Shown: positions 43,943 to 54,475 of the stretch, one piece after another
Numbering within the stretch: the stretch's first letter is position 1
Layout: every line of letters begins with the position of its first letter
Source: an uncultured Gammaproteobacteria bacterium
Lineage (GTDB): Bacteria > Pseudomonadota > Gammaproteobacteria > Pseudomonadales > Pseudohongiellaceae
Length of the DNA: 64,000 nt
Direction: 5' to 3'
NCBI GenBank assembly: GCA_913060975.1
Contig: CAJXVC010000007.1
Coordinates: forward strand, 124,001 to 188,000
Position numbers and translations under genes: made by a program
The notes under the pieces: generated by a model
What the model was told of the DNA's origin: nothing
The model's database searches: none
Seen by the model: the letters and a program-made list of their open reading frames with translations, nothing else

Positions 43943-46900
43943 ATGACCAATCTGTTTCGCCAAGCCGCCGCGCACCGCACTGTAAAACGCATCGCTGCCA
44001 TGATGGTGGCGATGTTGCTGCTGTCTTTTGTGGCGATTCCAGAGGTTGAAGCTGCTTGCCCCAATGCGTCGTTTCCGGCGCTGGGTAATGTTGTTGAACT
44101 GGTTAGTTGTACCGAGGCTAAAGCATCTGGCAATGTTAGCAATATCAATGTGCCGGTGCCGGCTGCGGTCAATAACGGGGATGTTCTGGTTACAGTGCTT
44201 GCCCGCGATGATGATTTGTCAGCATTTACTGCCCCGGGCGGTTGGGCATTGGCAATCGATCAGGTAATTGGTAACAACGATGGTCGACTATCGGTGTTTT
44301 CACGAGTATCCAATGGCAGTGAGCCGGCCAATTACAATTTCTCCTGGAGCGGTACTGAAGAAATCTATGCGTTCATGATGCGCTTTACTGGTGCCAGTGG
44401 TCAGGGTGTAGCCGGCCAGAATTCCGGGAATAGTGGCACGGCGCAAGCACCTTCTGTGAATACGCTGGTGGCTAACTCTTTGATTCTACGCATCGTCGGC
44501 TGGGATGATGATGACGAGACTGATGATCCAGGCACAATTGTAGCCGGTCATACAAACATTACTCAGGATGCCTCTGGCACTGGCGGTGGCACCTCATCTG
44601 GTGGGGCGGCATATCTTGTACAGTCAGCTATTGGTGCAACTGGTACTGCCAATTTTGCCAATGGGAACGAGCAATGGGCCGCGGCGACTCTCGCCGTCGA
44701 CCCAATCGAGTTTCGTATCTCCCTTCCAGAAGACGGGGAGCTCAGCGTCTGCAGTATCGACGATACAGATGAGGCTGTAACAATCTCAGTTACCGACCGG
44801 GATGGCACCGCCATGACCTGGTTCACGGGTACTATCACCCTCAGCGCCTCCAATGCCACCGGTGCCAGCTGGGCTGATGCCGGGGCTCTGAATGGCACGC
44901 TGACAGATCTTGGTAATGGCAATGCCACTTACACATTTGCAGCCGGTGACAATGGTGTCGCCACCTTTGACTTTGTTAATGAGAATGTCGGCACTACTAA
45001 TTTCGATATTGAATACAACGGGATTAGTAGCGTTGAAAGCTCTGGCTTCGACCCCAATCTGGCGATTACCGATTGTGCGCCGGTTATTAACACCCAGGCC
45101 TGTGTTCTAGGCACTTCAAATACTATCACTATCCCGGCGCGCGATGCCGTCGTGACCAAGCGGGGGCGCATGGTGCTGCTGGCAGTATCACTGGAAGGTA
45201 CCAGCGACGTAAGTGCAGCCACATTCGATGTCGGTGGTAGTAATGCCGCCATGACGCAGATCTACGAATCCATTAACTCCAACGGCGCGGGCAATATCAC
45301 CGAGTTGTGGGGCATTCTCGATGCCGACTTACCGGCAGCTGCAGGTACTTATACAGGTAGTTTTGTGACGGGCGATGACTCACCGTCGATGTGTCTGTTA
45401 TTTGTCGATGATGTGGCACAATCATTCCCGCTACCCAATGGCGGCACGCCTGCCAATGGCGCTGTTAACGGTTCGCAAGCTCAGGGCCAACAAGACGCTG
45501 TTACTTCAATCACGACTCCTACCGAAAGCTCTCTGGTACTGAGTTTGGTGGGTAACGGGTCAGGTGGCACCGACTACTCGGCAGTTGCCCCAAGTCCGCC
45601 AATGACCCGGCTCTTCGATGCGCCAGACCCGGGTGGTGGTGCCGAGTTTGAGGGTAGTTCCGGTATTGTTCCTGCAGCAGGATCTTTCACAGTAACGGAA
45701 ACCTGGGGTGGAGGTAGCCCGAACCGGCACAGCCATCTGGTTGCATCCTTTGCGCCATTGCCGATTGTGCCCACGGAAATTCGCTTGTCGCATGATGGCG
45801 AATCGGATGTCTGTTCTTTAGAGGCCATCACCATAACGCTCACTGACAGTGACGGTTTTATCGCCAAGGATTTCACTGGCACCATCACGATCACCAATAG
45901 CGCCAACGCGGGCACCTGGACAGTCAACGACGCCACCAATTCGCTGACTAACAATGGCAGTGGTTCAGTTTCATACACGTTTGCTGATGCAGATGATGGC
46001 CAGATTGTTCTGAACTACCAACTGACGTCGACCAATGCCTCTGTCAATTTTAACGTCACCTCCACGACGCCAGGTATTGATCCACCTTCCGGGGCTGATG
46101 ACCCAACACTGGAAGTGGTTGGCTGTACGACTCAAATCAACGTCAATTCCGCCATGAATGTCTGCGATATCAGTGAAACGGTAACGTTAAGCGTGCGCAA
46201 TCGCGATGGTGGGCTGGCGAACGGCACTATTGGCACCATCGTACTCAATACCAGCACAGCCAAGGGCAACTGGTTGTCGACGACCGGTGCAGGCACATTG
46301 AATAATGGTGTGGCTGGCAATGGTCAGGCCACCTATCTTTTCAATGCCAGCGATGGTGGCACGGTAAACTTTGAGTTCAAGGCGGTAAATCCGCAAACGC
46401 TAAACATTACTGCCAGCAAGGCAGGTATTCCTTTTGATAGCGGTTCGTCCAGTAACAGCCTGCAGATTTTGGCTTGTGAATTCCGCATCGCTCACAGCGG
46501 CACTTCGGATGTCTGTTCGGTAGAAGTGGTCACTATCTCAGTGTTCAATTCTTCTGGCGCTGCCGTGACTGACTATGCTGGAACAATTAATTTGAGCACG
46601 ACCACAGGCAACGGAACCTGGGCGCTGAGCAGTGGCAATGGCACGGTTACAGATGCGTTTGCTGAAGATGGCAATGCGACCTATGCATTCTCTGCATCAG
46701 ACGATGGCACCGTGGAACTCGAGTTCCGCGATGCCACGGCAGAAACCGTAAACATCAATGTTTCAGATGGTGTGAGTACGGCATCGAACGCTTCTTTCGA
46801 CCCGAATCTCACTGTTGCTAACTGTTCATTCCGGATTACGCTTGGTGAGACGTCAATGTCAGCTTGTGCGTCCGAGACTGTCACTATCACTGTCTATGAC

Positions 46901-49900
46901 AGCAGCTCAGCGATAGCGACCAACTATCAAGGCACAGTATCGCTTGTGACCAGCACCTTGAATGGTACCTGGGCAGATGCCGGAGGGCTTAATGGCACGT
47001 TAACTGACACGACTTCCGGCGACGGCGCAGCAACCTATACGTTCGACTCGGACGATAATGGTACCGCCACATTCGATTTCACGTCGACGACCCCGGAGAC
47101 GATCAACTTCAACTTGACGGCAGGCTCGATCACCGAGAATGGCTCTTTCGATCCAAATCTGGAAGTCACCGGTTGTTTGCCGTCCGTTGCCAATTCCGTT
47201 TGTTTTCCAGGTTCTGGTCCTGGCGCGGGCAACATGACCATCAATGGGTCGGACCAGGGCCGTATGGTGGTTATGCTGATCTGGCATATCGACGGGACAC
47301 CCCAAACTGTGACAAGCGCTACTTTTAACGGCGTTGGCATGGAGCAGATAAGCAGTGTAGCGAATGGCAATACGGCAATCGAAATGTGGGGCATCAAGAA
47401 TGCTGACTTGCCGGGCACAGGGGGGTCTTACGCGGGTGCCTATTCATTCAACGCGGCGCCTGCCAACGACCCTTCCATGTGTATGGTTGAATTGGCTAAT
47501 GTAGAGCAAGAGTTCCCGGAACCCAACCTTTCGACGCCTCCTGCAGGTGCGGTGAATACCAGTACCGGTACAGATGATGGCGCTCCACTGGATTTGACGA
47601 CCAGTATCACCACCACAGGTAACAATGCACTTATTCTTACTGCCGCATTGAGTGACTACAGCCCAGGTGGTAACTCCTGGTTTAATGCTGTTGAGCCCAC
47701 GCCTCCGATGGAGCAATATTTCTTTGACAACAATAATCAGAACCCGGTAAACGGTACAGCCGGTGGCAGTATCGGAGTCAAAGCCGCGGCAGGTTTGATT
47801 ACTGTTACAGACACCGATACACAGGATGCCGACAGCAATGCCGCGCACATTGTCGCGTCATTCAACCCCATCGTTGCAGGCGACCCGCAGGCTGAAGGCT
47901 ATGTGCCGGTGCTGCTCTACGAAACCTTCTCCGGCAATATTGCTTACAAGGCAATAGGCAGTACCTTGCGTTCTGCCTCCAATGATTCCGGCGGTGAATG
48001 CAGTTTCGTGCCCACTGGCACTGGAACTACAGCTTCGCTTAGTATGCCAGCGTCGTCGACAGTGGTTGCAGCCTACCTTTATTGGGCAGGTTCCGGCTCA
48101 GAAGGGGACGCTGACGACACTGTCGAGTTCGGGCCGACTGGTTCTATCATTTCTATTACTGCAGACGATGTTTTCCTGATTGAGAATACCGGCGGTAGTA
48201 ATAATGCTGACTACTTTGCTGGCTACAAAGAGGTCACTGCGCAGATTACAGGTAATGGCGACTACACGTTCAGGAATCTTACAGTGCAAACGGGGTTTCC
48301 TTACAACGGTGGAGCAGAAGCCTGTGCCGGTGGCTGGGGGTTGGTTGTTTTGTATTCGAATCCGAATGAGCGCTTTCGAGTTGCCAACTTGTTTCATGGC
48401 TTTCAGCCCTTTCAGAACTCTTCTTTCGCGTTGGTGCCACGTAATTTCCGTATGGCCACCACCGACAATCCTTCAAATACACCCGGGGCAGGCTTTCTAC
48501 CCAATGGTGAGATTACACACATCACCGTGGAAGGCGACGAGACACTGTCTGGTGGTGACGACCAGGTCGAAGCGCTTGCCATACAAACAGCGCCTGGAGC
48601 GGATACATTCAACATTCTGACCAATAGTTTTAACCCGGAAGACGGGGATTTCAACTCAACGGTTTCGCGCCCGATTTTTTCCAATACTTTTGGAACCGGG
48701 TTTTTCGAGTTTGATGCCAGTGCAGGTCTCAACAGTGATGGCTACGAGATTGATCAGCCTGGTGATGATGCCGTGGAAGCCGGACGCACTGGTGACGAGA
48801 TTGGTGAGAGTTGGGGTTTTGATATTGATACTCATTACATCGCCGGTAATGACTCGAGCGGTAAACTTTGGAACTTCGCACAACCGGGTGCAGAAGCCGA
48901 GGCCATCACAACACGCTATAGCTCTGGTCAGGACCTTGTGCTACTGCTTGCTGAGGTAATTACCGTCACCAATTTCGACCTCGCTGACCTGGAATTGTTC
49001 ATCAATGAGTCTGGTGATTTTAATGTCGGCGGCACGGGGAGTTATTTATATACAGTCACCAACAATGGCAATGGTGGAGTCACTGGCGGCGAAGCAACCG
49101 GGCAGATTCTGGTTGCCAATACCCTGCCCGCTGGTATGACGTTGAGCTCGGTGTCGGGTAGTGGGTGGGATTGCAGTGTCACGTCCGCCAATGGTTTTAC
49201 TTGTGCTTTCGACATCGCCAATGATTGTGGTGTAACTGAGGGCTGTTCAACAACGGGGGAATTGGATACTGCGGAAAGCCTGCCAGTCATTACTGCCAAT
49301 GTGATAGTTGGGGGTGTTGGTTCTTTCCCCGACTTAAGCAACAACGTCAAGAACACTGCGGTCATGCAACACAATGGGGGCAGCTGCCCCGCGCTTGTCG
49401 CAGGCGTCGTCCCTGATCCGGATGACTGTGATCGGGAACCACAATTTGACAACGTCAATGACCTTCAGGGCGGCGCGATTGACATTAACGATCTGGTCGA
49501 CAAGACGACTGAGAATAATAACGTGGCCAGTATCATCACCGAAGTGCGCGGTGTAGAAACCAATCTGCGTATTACCAAGGTTGCCAATGGTGTGCTGGAA
49601 GAAGGTGAGAGCGGCTCCTACACTTTGACTGTTACCAATCTCGGGCCGGATTCCACAACAGGTGGCGTTAATGGCACTATCACAGTCACCGATCCGCAGC
49701 CAACTGGCGTCACGTTTACCAGTGCTGTCGGAACAGAGCCGGACTGGACTTGCAGTGTCGGTCCTTTCAATTGTACTTATGATGAACCGCTGGCGAGCGG
49801 TTCCAGTTTGACTATCACCTTGAATGTTGACGTGACTGGAACGCAAGGGGATAACGTTACCAATACTGCACAGGTTGCAGCGGGCACGTACAATTTTGAT

Positions 49901-52900
49901 CCCGTGCCTGGCAATAATCAGTCCACTGTTGTTACCGGCATATTGGCGCCCCTGGTGTCCTCCAATGAGCGCTTCCTGCTGTCGGTTTCCGATCCTGTCG
50001 AAAGCACAGAGATCGGTGGCTTGTCGCCTTTCGAGAATGATGACTACATCGTCTACGATCCGTCGGGTGATACCGGCGTCTTGTTTTATGACAACAGTGG
50101 CGAAGGCTATTCGGTAGACGATGCCAATGCAGTGCATCTTTACAAGAATGGCCACATAGCTGTATCTGCCGAGAATTCGAGCACGATCGGATCCAATACC
50201 TTGGCGTTTGAGCCGGAAGATATTGTTATCTGGGATCCAATTCTGAAAACCGCGACCATGCTGTTTGATGGCTCTACTCTTTTTGACGGTCCTATCGGCA
50301 CTGATGAGAATATCGATGCGGTGTATGTCAAAGATGATGGTCGAATTCTGTTCTCCACGAATGGACCCGCTAGTGCCACTTTCGATGGCCCGACAACTGT
50401 TAGCTGGAATCAGGGGGACATCGTCGAGTACGACCCGTCCGATGGCTCTTTCACCATTCTTGTCGATGCCTCTGATCCGGAAATTTTTGGTGGTGAAGTA
50501 CAGGTCGATGCCATTTACCTGCGTGTCGACGACTCCGATCCGGATGACACCAAGGAAGTCTATGTCCTGTCCGTGAATGAAACCTCGGCGACCGTTGGCG
50601 CCTGCGTCGGTTGCGACCCTGAGGTCGGCACGACACTCAGCCGCGACGATGTCGTCGAGTTGGACCTCACCGGTGCCAACCCGGTTACCCAAGGCCTGTT
50701 TGTCGGTAATGTTGAACTGGGCGTGTTTGAACCTGAGTCAGATGATCGCGAAATCGATGCGCTGCATGTGGTTGAAGATGGGTACGTAGGCCACTTCGCG
50801 ATAGTGCAATCTCAGGCGGGCAATACTTGTGAAGCCGGTCAGATCACCATCAGAAAGCATAAAGGCCTGTCACACTCGGTTGATACTGACTATGCAGGTT
50901 CCGTCCTCATCACAACCGATATTGATGAAGGTGACTGGAGTATCGCTGTTGGTAACGGCACGCTGGACAACGGGACGGCCGATGACGGTGCGGCCACTTA
51001 TACCTTTGTGGCCAGCGACAATGGCGAGGTAACGTTGTTCTTGACGGAAGAATCCGAGAGCGTCATCAATGTTGATGTAACCAATACATTTGTTGGAGAG
51101 TTGCAGACACCTGGCGAAGACCCTAATTTTTCATTCAGTGACCTGGTTACCGCAGTAACTTTTCGGGATGAATGGAGTGCGGCGAGCTATGCAAATAATG
51201 ATGGTTCAACTATTTTTGCTGGCAACTGGCAAGAAACCGATGGCGGCGGCGCTGGGCCAACAGCGGGTAATATTCAAGGTGATACTGGCAAGCTGGAAAT
51301 GACGGCGACACCAGGCGATACAACGCCAAGTATCTACCGTGAATTTGACTTGAGTACATTTGAAGTCGATGAAGATATTTTCCTGAATTTCGATTACTCC
51401 TATGAGTTCCTGAATTCCGGTTCTGATGTCTTGATTGTCGAAGTGAGCCCAAATGGCGGTAGCAGTTGGAACACGGTACGCACATTCTCAGGAATCGGTG
51501 GTACTAATCTGACTCCGCAAGGCATCACTGAAAACATCACTTCTGATCTGGGTGTGACGCTCGGCACAGAAGGACCAGATGATGCACGCGTGCGCTTCCG
51601 CATCACCGGTGGCTACACCGGCACGAGCAAGATGTTTTTTGACAATATCGAGATTGCCACAGGTACCACCGGTTGTAATATCGGTTCAATCGATCATTAC
51701 GAAATCAAGATCGACGGCCAGACGGCGGCAATTTCCGATCCGGCCCTTTCTGGTATTCAGTGTATTGCCAGCCTGATCACTATTACTGCGCATGATGCAG
51801 GTGATCTGGCGTCGGCACCTGAAGAGACAGTCAATCTGGAAGTCAGCACCGACAAAGGTGACTGGACTTTGATGAGTGGAACTGGAACCTTGAACAATGG
51901 CACTCTCGGTGATGGCGACGCGACTTATACGTTTGGTCCAGGTGAAGTATCAGCCACGTTCTACTTCAACTACACCGACCCGACGAGTGACCCGGAAGTC
52001 GTCAATTTTCGTGTTTTTGGTAACACAACACTGGCCACCGAGATTGCCAGCGAAGACCCGAATCTGTCTGTAGCGCAATCAGGCCTGTTGTTCACAACCA
52101 GAGACGACGGTGTCTGGGGCAACGGCATCCCGCGTCAGATTTCCGGCAAGGCCTCCAATGTGGCCGCACCCTCTATCGATCTGATTACCATCGAAGGCGT
52201 CCGTACCAGCGACTTTGATTCACAGGCTTGTTCGCCGCTGTTTGATGCCGGCAACACACTGTCCATCGAGTTTGCCGCGGAGTGTCTCGACCCCTCTACT
52301 TGCGCAGGTGAGGACTTGTCGGTCACGAGTGATCTGGCTACCGTCGATCTGACGCCGGCAACAGACAATGCCGGTGCCGGAACTGTTGCCTCCTATACCG
52401 CCCTGAACGTGCCGATGGAAAATAACGGTAGTGGGCATGTTGGTGGTGAACTGGTGCTAATGTATCCCGACGCCGGCGAAATTCAATTGCACGCCCGCTA
52501 TGATATCCCGCTGGCGAACGTGGTAGGTGGTGTTGATAGTACAGATAATATGGTGGCCGCGAATGGTGCATTCGTGGTTAGGCCATTTGGTTTTAGCGTT
52601 GATTTCAGCAGTGACCGTTTAAACAATACTGACGCCTCGTATGCGGCAGATTCTGACGGTACTCGGTTCCAGATCGCCGGGTCAGGTTTCGATACTACGG
52701 TCAGAGCTGTGCAATATGATGCGGACGACGATGACAATTCCGATGGTATCCCTGATGAAACGGCAGAGCTTTGGGACAACACCGTTACGCCAAATTTCGG
52801 CAATGAATCGACACCGTACAAGGTGCAGATCGACGCAACCCTTACAGCCCCGGCGAACAGCACGGGCAATTTGACCAACACAATCTTTGATAACTTCGTC

Positions 52901-54208
52901 AGTGGTGCGCAAAGCCATAGTATGACATTTGATGAAGTCGGCATCATCGATCTGGATGCCTACCTGATCGACGCCAGCGATGACCCGGTCAACTATTTGA
53001 ATACCGACCCCCTCGATTCCTATGAAACGGTTATCGGCTTGATCAATGACGTTGGCCGATTCTACCCTGCCTCGTTTGAGCTGACGTCACCTTCGATTAC
53101 ATCAAGGGTTCTGGCGCGTGCCAATGGTTTGTGTCTGGCTGACCCCATGATGGCCAGCGGCACTGACCGGTTTACTTACCTGGGCGAAGAGTTTGCGATT
53201 GGCTTCCAACTGCGTGCCAAGAACGCCAGCGGTGTAGTCACGCTTAATTATACGGATGGCTTTGCGAAGCTGGGTACGGAGGCTAATGACACTAATGCAT
53301 CTGCATTCGAGGCGTTTGAGATTGTGGCGGGCCCTGACACTGTTATTCCAGGTGGTATTTCGATTGGTAACACGCCAGTGACAATCAGCTGGCCGGCCAA
53401 TAATGAGGGTGGCAGAGGCGTGGCTACTGTCGGCGGCAATCTGATCCTCAACAAGAATTCGCAAACGGTAGGAGAAGGCCCCTACGAGGACATCACTATC
53501 GGCTACTTTGCTGTTGATTCTGATACGGTGCCGGTGGAAGTCAGCATAGATATAGATGAAGTCATGCCATTGGCAGATGACTATGAACCTATCGCAACGG
53601 AAAATTTCCGCTACGGCCGGCTGCTGATTGAAAATGCCTTTGGTCCGGAAACTGAAGACTTGCCAATATTTTTCTCACTTGAATATTTTGATGGCACCAG
53701 CTTTGTAATCAATGCAGAAGACAGTTGCACTGTGCTGGAGTACAACGCCAGTGAAGACGATTACAGTGATCGATCACTGGAATTTGTGTCTGGCACGTTT
53801 ACCGATGCGCTGGTAGAGGAAAATGGCGATCTTGTCCAGGACCCCGGCGAAAGTATTATCGAGTTGGATAATGTGGTGGGCGATTCCGATGTCTCGACTA
53901 GCGTCTATGAAGGCCAGATACGCCTGCGTTCTTATGACGATATCGGCGAGACCTTCGATGATCCGCCTTTCTATGCCGCGGCGCCTGATGTCACTGGTGG
54001 CGCACTGATTGAGTTTGATCTGACCAACTCAGGCCTGCCTTATCCGCTCGGCTTCTTGTCATTCGATTGGCGCGATGCTGCTGAAGATGAGGATATTGGT
54101 ACCGATGGCGTGGGTGACAACCCCAGAGCGCAAGTCGAGTTCGGCTCGTTCCGTGGTCATGACCGAATCATCAACTGGCAGGAAATATTCATTGAGCCAG
54201 AAGAATAG
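43943..54208 (+). CDS. mshQ: giant MshQ-like secreted multidomain protein
   Basis: 3421 residues. A signal peptide ends near VEA (residue 35). Two similar modules occur at about 388-612 and 1084-1309, and a related one at about 35-260. Seven Ig-like repeats share GxATYTFxAxDxGxxxFxF near residues 326, 673, 793, 910, 1028, 2349 and 2657, and most carry a Cys near each end. A DUF3344-like segment lies at about 1319-1690, DUF11-type repeats (YTVTNNGNGG, TVTNLGPDS) at about 1676-2000, propeller-like DGRILFS/NGHIAVS repeats at about 2010-2290, and a jelly-roll-like domain at about 2404-2575. The DUF6701-type MshQ C-terminus spans about 2710-3421 (SVDFSSDRLNNTDASYAAD). It may be an adhesin exported with or near the pilus. 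Known MshQ proteins are much shorter, by my memory. Confidence 0.85.
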   Translation: MTNLFRQAAAHRTVKRIAAMMVAMLLLSFVAIPEVEAACPNASFPALGNVVELVSCTEAKASGNVSNINVPVPAAVNNGDVLVTVLARDDDLSAFTAPGGWALAIDQVIGNNDGRLSVFSRVSNGSEPANYNFSWSGTEEIYAFMMRFTGASGQGVAGQNSGNSGTAQAPSVNTLVANSLILRIVGWDDDDETDDPGTIVAGHTNITQDASGTGGGTSSGGAAYLVQSAIGATGTANFANGNEQWAAATLAVDPIEFRISLPEDGELSVCSIDDTDEAVTISVTDRDGTAMTWFTGTITLSASNATGASWADAGALNGTLTDLGNGNATYTFAAGDNGVATFDFVNENVGTTNFDIEYNGISSVESSGFDPNLAITDCAPVINTQACVLGTSNTITIPARDAVVTKRGRMVLLAVSLEGTSDVSAATFDVGGSNAAMTQIYESINSNGAGNITELWGILDADLPAAAGTYTGSFVTGDDSPSMCLLFVDDVAQSFPLPNGGTPANGAVNGSQAQGQQDAVTSITTPTESSLVLSLVGNGSGGTDYSAVAPSPPMTRLFDAPDPGGGAEFEGSSGIVPAAGSFTVTETWGGGSPNRHSHLVASFAPLPIVPTEIRLSHDGESDVCSLEAITITLTDSDGFIAKDFTGTITITNSANAGTWTVNDATNSLTNNGSGSVSYTFADADDGQIVLNYQLTSTNASVNFNVTSTTPGIDPPSGADDPTLEVVGCTTQINVNSAMNVCDISETVTLSVRNRDGGLANGTIGTIVLNTSTAKGNWLSTTGAGTLNNGVAGNGQATYLFNASDGGTVNFEFKAVNPQTLNITASKAGIPFDSGSSSNSLQILACEFRIAHSGTSDVCSVEVVTISVFNSSGAAVTDYAGTINLSTTTGNGTWALSSGNGTVTDAFAEDGNATYAFSASDDGTVELEFRDATAETVNINVSDGVSTASNASFDPNLTVANCSFRITLGETSMSACASETVTITVYDSSSAIATNYQGTVSLVTSTLNGTWADAGGLNGTLTDTTSGDGAATYTFDSDDNGTATFDFTSTTPETINFNLTAGSITENGSFDPNLEVTGCLPSVANSVCFPGSGPGAGNMTINGSDQGRMVVMLIWHIDGTPQTVTSATFNGVGMEQISSVANGNTAIEMWGIKNADLPGTGGSYAGAYSFNAAPANDPSMCMVELANVEQEFPEPNLSTPPAGAVNTSTGTDDGAPLDLTTSITTTGNNALILTAALSDYSPGGNSWFNAVEPTPPMEQYFFDNNNQNPVNGTAGGSIGVKAAAGLITVTDTDTQDADSNAAHIVASFNPIVAGDPQAEGYVPVLLYETFSGNIAYKAIGSTLRSASNDSGGECSFVPTGTGTTASLSMPASSTVVAAYLYWAGSGSEGDADDTVEFGPTGSIISITADDVFLIENTGGSNNADYFAGYKEVTAQITGNGDYTFRNLTVQTGFPYNGGAEACAGGWGLVVLYSNPNERFRVANLFHGFQPFQNSSFALVPRNFRMATTDNPSNTPGAGFLPNGEITHITVEGDETLSGGDDQVEALAIQTAPGADTFNILTNSFNPEDGDFNSTVSRPIFSNTFGTGFFEFDASAGLNSDGYEIDQPGDDAVEAGRTGDEIGESWGFDIDTHYIAGNDSSGKLWNFAQPGAEAEAITTRYSSGQDLVLLLAEVITVTNFDLADLELFINESGDFNVGGTGSYLYTVTNNGNGGVTGGEATGQILVANTLPAGMTLSSVSGSGWDCSVTSANGFTCAFDIANDCGVTEGCSTTGELDTAESLPVITANVIVGGVGSFPDLSNNVKNTAVMQHNGGSCPALVAGVVPDPDDCDREPQFDNVNDLQGGAIDINDLVDKTTENNNVASIITEVRGVETNLRITKVANGVLEEGESGSYTLTVTNLGPDSTTGGVNGTITVTDPQPTGVTFTSAVGTEPDWTCSVGPFNCTYDEPLASGSSLTITLNVDVTGTQGDNVTNTAQVAAGTYNFDPVPGNNQSTVVTGILAPLVSSNERFLLSVSDPVESTEIGGLSPFENDDYIVYDPSGDTGVLFYDNSGEGYSVDDANAVHLYKNGHIAVSAENSSTIGSNTLAFEPEDIVIWDPILKTATMLFDGSTLFDGPIGTDENIDAVYVKDDGRILFSTNGPASATFDGPTTVSWNQGDIVEYDPSDGSFTILVDASDPEIFGGEVQVDAIYLRVDDSDPDDTKEVYVLSVNETSATVGACVGCDPEVGTTLSRDDVVELDLTGANPVTQGLFVGNVELGVFEPESDDREIDALHVVEDGYVGHFAIVQSQAGNTCEAGQITIRKHKGLSHSVDTDYAGSVLITTDIDEGDWSIAVGNGTLDNGTADDGAATYTFVASDNGEVTLFLTEESESVINVDVTNTFVGELQTPGEDPNFSFSDLVTAVTFRDEWSAASYANNDGSTIFAGNWQETDGGGAGPTAGNIQGDTGKLEMTATPGDTTPSIYREFDLSTFEVDEDIFLNFDYSYEFLNSGSDVLIVEVSPNGGSSWNTVRTFSGIGGTNLTPQGITENITSDLGVTLGTEGPDDARVRFRITGGYTGTSKMFFDNIEIATGTTGCNIGSIDHYEIKIDGQTAAISDPALSGIQCIASLITITAHDAGDLASAPEETVNLEVSTDKGDWTLMSGTGTLNNGTLGDGDATYTFGPGEVSATFYFNYTDPTSDPEVVNFRVFGNTTLATEIASEDPNLSVAQSGLLFTTRDDGVWGNGIPRQISGKASNVAAPSIDLITIEGVRTSDFDSQACSPLFDAGNTLSIEFAAECLDPSTCAGEDLSVTSDLATVDLTPATDNAGAGTVASYTALNVPMENNGSGHVGGELVLMYPDAGEIQLHARYDIPLANVVGGVDSTDNMVAANGAFVVRPFGFSVDFSSDRLNNTDASYAADSDGTRFQIAGSGFDTTVRAVQYDADDDDNSDGIPDETAELWDNTVTPNFGNESTPYKVQIDATLTAPANSTGNLTNTIFDNFVSGAQSHSMTFDEVGIIDLDAYLIDASDDPVNYLNTDPLDSYETVIGLINDVGRFYPASFELTSPSITSRVLARANGLCLADPMMASGTDRFTYLGEEFAIGFQLRAKNASGVVTLNYTDGFAKLGTEANDTNASAFEAFEIVAGPDTVIPGGISIGNTPVTISWPANNEGGRGVATVGGNLILNKNSQTVGEGPYEDITIGYFAVDSDTVPVEVSIDIDEVMPLADDYEPIATENFRYGRLLIENAFGPETEDLPIFFSLEYFDGTSFVINAEDSCTVLEYNASEDDYSDRSLEFVSGTFTDALVEENGDLVQDPGESIIELDNVVGDSDVSTSVYEGQIRLRSYDDIGETFDDPPFYAAAPDVTGGALIEFDLTNSGLPYPLGFLSFDWRDAAEDEDIGTDGVGDNPRAQVEFGSFRGHDRIINWQEIFIEPEE

Positions 54209-54475
54209 GCGGCGTTGTTTTAACTATTCATTTACCTTGGCATATGAGAAAGGTGAGCGACTGGTCTGCGGAACTTGTGGCAGATAGTTGTAAAGACTTG
54301 CTGGATACGATGCTGATGCGGTGACTGATGCTTGTTTGCAGTTTCAGGAGAGTGCTGGCGCAATGCCGGGGACAATTCCCCCAGACAGACTACAGGCTAT
54401 CTCTTCGCCGTGCACAATTCGCTCTACGCAAAGAATGCACAATAAAAGTTAATCGACAGTGCCCCAGCTACTCTA

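Noticed and set aside
49334-50692. 452-codon open frame on the minus strand inside the giant mshQ-like gene
   Set aside because: It is a by-product of the Asp/Gly/Thr-rich codon usage of the sense gene. It has no plausible start context or domain.
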